DNA from: JARDZI01 sp041639705
Lineage (GTDB): Bacteria > Bacillota > Clostridia > Clostridiales > Caloramatoraceae
Length of the DNA stretch: 8,810 nucleotides
Direction: 5' to 3'
NCBI GenBank assembly: GCA_041639705.1
Contig: JBEQBT010000135.1
Coordinates: 1-8,810, forward strand
Numbering within the stretch: position 1 is the first letter of the stretch; every line of letters starts with the position of its first letter. The translations under genes and the position numbers were made by a program. A model generated the notes under the pieces. The model saw only the letters and a list, made by a program, of their open reading frames with translations, ran no database searches and was not told the origin of the DNA. Below, piece after piece: positions 5,716-8,810 of this stretch.

Positions 5716-7293
5716 ATGAAAACATTTGAAGAATTAGGGTTAAGTGAAAAAATATTAAAGGCAATTGAGGGTATAGGCTATGAAGAACCAACTAGGATAC
5801 AGGAGGAGGTTATACCTGTAATACTTGAAGGTAAGGATGTAATAGCTCAAGCACAAACGGGAACTGGAAAAACAGCAGCTTTTGGTATGCCTCTTATCGA
5901 CGTATTAAAAGAGGAAGAAGGACTTCAAGCATTAATACTACTTCCAACAAGGGAGCTTGCTATTCAAGTTGCAGGGGAAATGAGGAAATTCGCTAAGTAT
6001 AAAAGGCTTAAGGAAGTAGCTATTTATGGCGGACAGCCAATTGACAGGCAAATAAGAACATTAAAAATGGGAGTAAACATTGTTGTTGGTACTCCTGGAA
6101 GAATATTAGACCACTTAAATAGAAGAACTTTAAATTTAAGCACAATAAAGTATGTAATATTAGATGAAGCAGATGAAATGCTTGATATGGGTTTTATAGA
6201 GGACATAGAATCTATATTAAAGGGAGTAAATGCAGATAGAAAAACAATGCTTTTTTCTGCAACCATGCCATCTGAAATAAAGGCTATAGCAAGGAAACAT
6301 ATGAAAACTCCTGTTACCATTTCAGTTATGCCAAAAGAAATGACTGTAAGTACTGTAAAGCAGTACTATATAAATGTAACAGAAGGCAACAAACTGGATA
6401 CATTTACAAAGGTTTTGGATGCAAGTGATATACAGGGTGGACTAGTATTCTGCAGGACCAAGAAGAGCGTTGATGAGTTGGTGGAAAGTTTACAAGCCCT
6501 TGGGTATTCAGTAGAAGGAATACATGGTGATTATAACCAAACTCATAGATTGAATGCTATTAGTAAATTTAAGGATGGAGTTATTGATTTCTTGATAGCA
6601 ACTGATGTAGCTGCTAGAGGGCTAGATATTGAAAACATAACCCATGTATTTAACTATCATATTCCAGAAAATCCAGAAGCATATGTACATAGAATCGGAA
6701 GAACTGGAAGAGCGGGAAGAGCTGGTATTGCCATAACCTTAGTTCAACCAAGAGAGTTTAAATTATTGAAGATGATTGAACAATATACAAAAAGTAAAAT
6801 AACAGCCATGCCAATGCCAAAGATTAAGGATGTATATGAAAATAAGGTTAACAGGTTGAAAAAGCTAGTATTGGATACTATGAGCGAAGGAAAGCTTGGA
6901 GAGTATTCAATGATTGTTGAGCAACTGGCAGAAGAAAATGATATTATGGAGGTTTGTTCCGCAGCCTTAAAGCTTGTTTTTGAAAAGGAATTTAAAATTG
7001 GTCTTAAGGACTTAAAAGAAATGAAAGAAATAAAAGAAGAAGTTCATACAAATCAATCCTATAGATTATTTTTAAATGTTGGAAGAGAACATAATGTTAC
7101 TAAAAAGGACATCATGAATCTACTTACATCCGTAAAGGGAATAGCAGGTAATGACATATTTGATATAGATATATTCAATAGTTTTACATTCGTAAATGTA
7201 AACGGGGAAGCAGGAAGAAAGCTAATTAGTACTAAATTAAATGTAAAAGTAAATGGTAAGAAAGTAAACATTGCTCTAGCAAAAAGTAAATAG
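5716..7293 (+). CDS. DEAD-box ATP-dependent RNA helicase with C-terminal DbpA-type RNA-binding domain
   Basis: Cytoplasmic RNA helicase of 525 residues that uses ATP to open RNA duplexes, probably in ribosome assembly or mRNA turnover. All motifs are intact: the Q motif region with Q29, motif I AQTGTGKT (46-53), Ia PTRELA (77-82), Ib TPGR (126-129), II DEAD (150-153), III SAT (181-183), IV LVFCRT (243-248), V ATDVAARGLD (295-304) and VI HRIGRTGRAG (325-334). Residues about 449-523 form an RRM-like DbpA/DeaD RNA-binding domain, which in DbpA/YxiN targets a 23S rRNA hairpin. The linker (about 350-448) is helical. The protein is longer than B. subtilis YxiN (about 480) and shorter than E. coli DeaD, and it lacks a basic low-complexity tail, so I leave the symbol blank. 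GGAG at 5704-5707 precedes ATG 5716, and an in-frame TGA directly before the ATG fixes the start. It stands alone between two terminators. Confidence 0.96.
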   Translation: MKTFEELGLSEKILKAIEGIGYEEPTRIQEEVIPVILEGKDVIAQAQTGTGKTAAFGMPLIDVLKEEEGLQALILLPTRELAIQVAGEMRKFAKYKRLKEVAIYGGQPIDRQIRTLKMGVNIVVGTPGRILDHLNRRTLNLSTIKYVILDEADEMLDMGFIEDIESILKGVNADRKTMLFSATMPSEIKAIARKHMKTPVTISVMPKEMTVSTVKQYYINVTEGNKLDTFTKVLDASDIQGGLVFCRTKKSVDELVESLQALGYSVEGIHGDYNQTHRLNAISKFKDGVIDFLIATDVAARGLDIENITHVFNYHIPENPEAYVHRIGRTGRAGRAGIAITLVQPREFKLLKMIEQYTKSKITAMPMPKIKDVYENKVNRLKKLVLDTMSEGKLGEYSMIVEQLAEENDIMEVCSAALKLVFEKEFKIGLKDLKEMKEIKEEVHTNQSYRLFLNVGREHNVTKKDIMNLLTSVKGIAGNDIFDIDIFNSFTFVNVNGEAGRKLISTKLNVKVNGKKVNIALAKSK

Positions 7294-7306
7294 AAAATAT
7301 TATTAG

Positions 7307-7344
7307 AAAAAAAGAAAACTCAAACGTTTGAGTTTTCTTTTTTT
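7307..7344. terminator. 38-bp perfect palindrome acting as a symmetric terminator
   Basis: The segment is an exact inverted repeat centred between 7325 and 7326: seven A, a GAAAACTCAAAC arm, its complement, and seven T. The G+C-containing stem core is followed by TTTTTTT on either strand, so it should terminate transcription in both directions. It ends the helicase transcript, 13 bases after the stop codon. Confidence 0.92.
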
Positions 7345-7452
7345 ACACCTTACTAAAATTTAAAATGTTTATATACAATTTTTAAGCTTTGTATTAAAAA
7401 AATTTATTATGTCAATAATCTAAATGTATTTTAGTATAAGGTGGTGCTTAGA

Positions 7453-8802
7453 ATGACAGAAAAAGAGAAGCTTATGATGTTTGAAAAATATATGAGGGAC
7501 AAAAATTACTCAGAGGAAAGAATAAGGTATAATCTAAAGGTAGTAGATTGCTTAATTACTCAAGTTCTTACTATTTTTGAACAAGGATTGGAGAGTATAG
7601 ATACATATAGCTTTGAAGAATTCACAGATATGACAAAAACCATTGATGAAAGACTTGGTGGCAGGGAAGGCATATCAAAAATGCTTGAGGCAATGAGAGA
7701 CTTAACTGAGTGTCTTAAGATTAACAAGCTAATAAAGGGAGGAAAAATTGCACACTATAAAAGGATGTTTTCTGACTTAAATTATTATCTAGATAAATAT
7801 GATATGATGACTGGAAGAAAGGATGATACAAAGGAATACATAAAAACTATTACTTCAAATAGATTCAGTTCTTTAATAATAAATATTGCTGATGAAATAA
7901 ATGTTTACGATTTTGAAACACTGGAAAAAATTGAAAAAATATTAAATGATGTTCCATTTGAAAATAAGGAATTAAATGACGAACTAAAATTAATAAAATG
8001 TATGCTAGCTGACTTAAGGCTTTTTGAAGAAAGAAATGGACAGATGGAAACAACAAAGAAGGGGAGGGCTCTTTCAAGATTAACTGCAGAAGAAAGATAT
8101 GGTGCATTAATTTATCTTATTCTGTACAATATTGATTGGGTCAATGTAATGAAACTTTATTTTAATAATTCTTGTGAAGTAGATTTTAAATGTATAGTAT
8201 ATATTTTAACGTCCATATTTTATAGAAAAAAAGAAATAATAGTAAACATGGGAAATATGAAGGAATTAAATGAAGAGAATATACTTTTGGAAGTATCATC
8301 TGACAGGTTTAGAATAGCAAGAATAGAATCAATGCCATTGGGTCCCAAGATATTAAATGTATGCTTTATTGGAATGGGTTTACTTGAAATAGAGGAACAT
8401 GCCAACGGAGATGCTATTTATAGAACAACTGGCTTTGGACAACAAATATTTAAAGCTATTTTTAATGAGCATGCATGGGAAATGAAAAATGATATTGAGT
8501 CCATAAGATATATGATAAAAAATAGAATGTATGATAAAGCTGAGATTGAAATTTTAGATTACCTTTCGACCTATGGAGAAAATATTGTAATATGCGATTA
8601 TTTTGGTCAATTACTTTTAATAAAGAAAAAATATAAATATGCATATAATATTTTGAAAAATGCATATGAAAATTCATCAAAGAGAGGTAAAGTTGCAAAA
8701 TCTGTACTATATCACCTTGTATTATGCTGTAGAAAATTAAAATTTAAGGAAGATACTGAGAATTATGAAGGCTTACTTCAAGTTATAGAAAAAATATATT
8801 AA
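7453..8802 (+). CDS. Hypothetical helical protein with winged-helix-like segment and TPR-like C-terminus, 449 residues
   Basis: I cannot name this protein. Residues 8-45 form helices whose pattern (FEKYMRDKNYSEERIRYNL) faintly resembles the N-terminal core-binding domain of tyrosine recombinases, but no catalytic recombinase domain follows. Residues 200-230 (TKKGRALSRLTAEERYGAL, then IDW) and 305-336 (IGMGLLEIEE, then YRTTGFGQQIFKAIF) look like a winged-helix module with a wing and recognition-type helix. The C-terminal 100 residues are paired helices of roughly 34-residue spacing, such as AEIEILDYLSTYGEN then YKYAYNILKNAYENS, suggesting TPR-like protein binding. There is no signal peptide or membrane span. 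The frame can begin at GTG 7441, but that codon lies inside the ribosome-binding-like AAGGTGG (7438-7444), which is eight bases before ATG 7453, so I use the ATG. It probably has its own promoter in 7345-7437; I could not define one. The next gene is beyond the window. Confidence 0.82.
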   Translation: MTEKEKLMMFEKYMRDKNYSEERIRYNLKVVDCLITQVLTIFEQGLESIDTYSFEEFTDMTKTIDERLGGREGISKMLEAMRDLTECLKINKLIKGGKIAHYKRMFSDLNYYLDKYDMMTGRKDDTKEYIKTITSNRFSSLIINIADEINVYDFETLEKIEKILNDVPFENKELNDELKLIKCMLADLRLFEERNGQMETTKKGRALSRLTAEERYGALIYLILYNIDWVNVMKLYFNNSCEVDFKCIVYILTSIFYRKKEIIVNMGNMKELNEENILLEVSSDRFRIARIESMPLGPKILNVCFIGMGLLEIEEHANGDAIYRTTGFGQQIFKAIFNEHAWEMKNDIESIRYMIKNRMYDKAEIEILDYLSTYGENIVICDYFGQLLLIKKKYKYAYNILKNAYENSSKRGKVAKSVLYHLVLCCRKLKFKEDTENYEGLLQVIEKIY

Positions 8803-8810
8803 TATTTACA

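Noticed and set aside
7453..7590. Tyrosine recombinase, suggested by the N-terminal helical pattern
   Set aside because: No R...HxxR...Y catalytic set follows in the remaining sequence, and there are no attachment repeats nearby.

Overview
This is an AT-rich window of a strictly anaerobic, fermentative Firmicute of the class Clostridia. The evidence is the low G+C coding style, strong GGAGG-type ribosome binding sites, A-ending codons and a complete set of late genes for a multisubunit [FeFe]-hydrogenase. The species cannot be named from the sequence alone.

Positions 1-4435 hold four closely spaced plus-strand genes: a NuoE-like thioredoxin-fold [2Fe-2S] subunit (cut by the left window edge), a small HndB-type thioredoxin-fold protein, a NuoF-like flavoprotein with extra ferredoxin domains, and an M3-type [FeFe]-hydrogenase catalytic subunit. 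The order is the same as hndA-hndB-hndC-hndD of Desulfovibrio fructosovorans. Together they should form a soluble NAD(P)H/ferredoxin-linked, probably electron-bifurcating hydrogenase, which disposes of fermentation electrons as H2 or runs in reverse. A stem-loop at about 4455-4504 ends the operon.

Positions 4509-5571 are a small accessory block. It has two unrecognised short genes, one on the minus strand (4509-4904, helical) and one on the plus strand (5084-5521, mixed alpha/beta). They diverge from a 179-bp intergenic region with a good extended -10 promoter and a 9-bp perfect inverted repeat, one arm of which covers the -10 box. The minus-strand gene converges on the hydrogenase operon and shares its terminator region. 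The plus-strand gene has its own strong terminator.

Positions 5716-7344 hold a single-gene unit: a DEAD-box RNA helicase with a C-terminal DbpA-type RNA-binding domain, ended by a 38-bp perfect palindrome that acts as a symmetric terminator.

Positions 7453-8802 hold a 449-residue, mostly helical cytoplasmic protein of unknown function with a possible winged-helix segment and a C-terminal TPR-like helical repeat region. I see no CRISPR array, tRNA, rRNA, insertion sequence or prophage gene. Most of the window is ordinary clostridial chromosome. The least explained parts are the divergent small-gene pair with its inverted repeat and the last gene.
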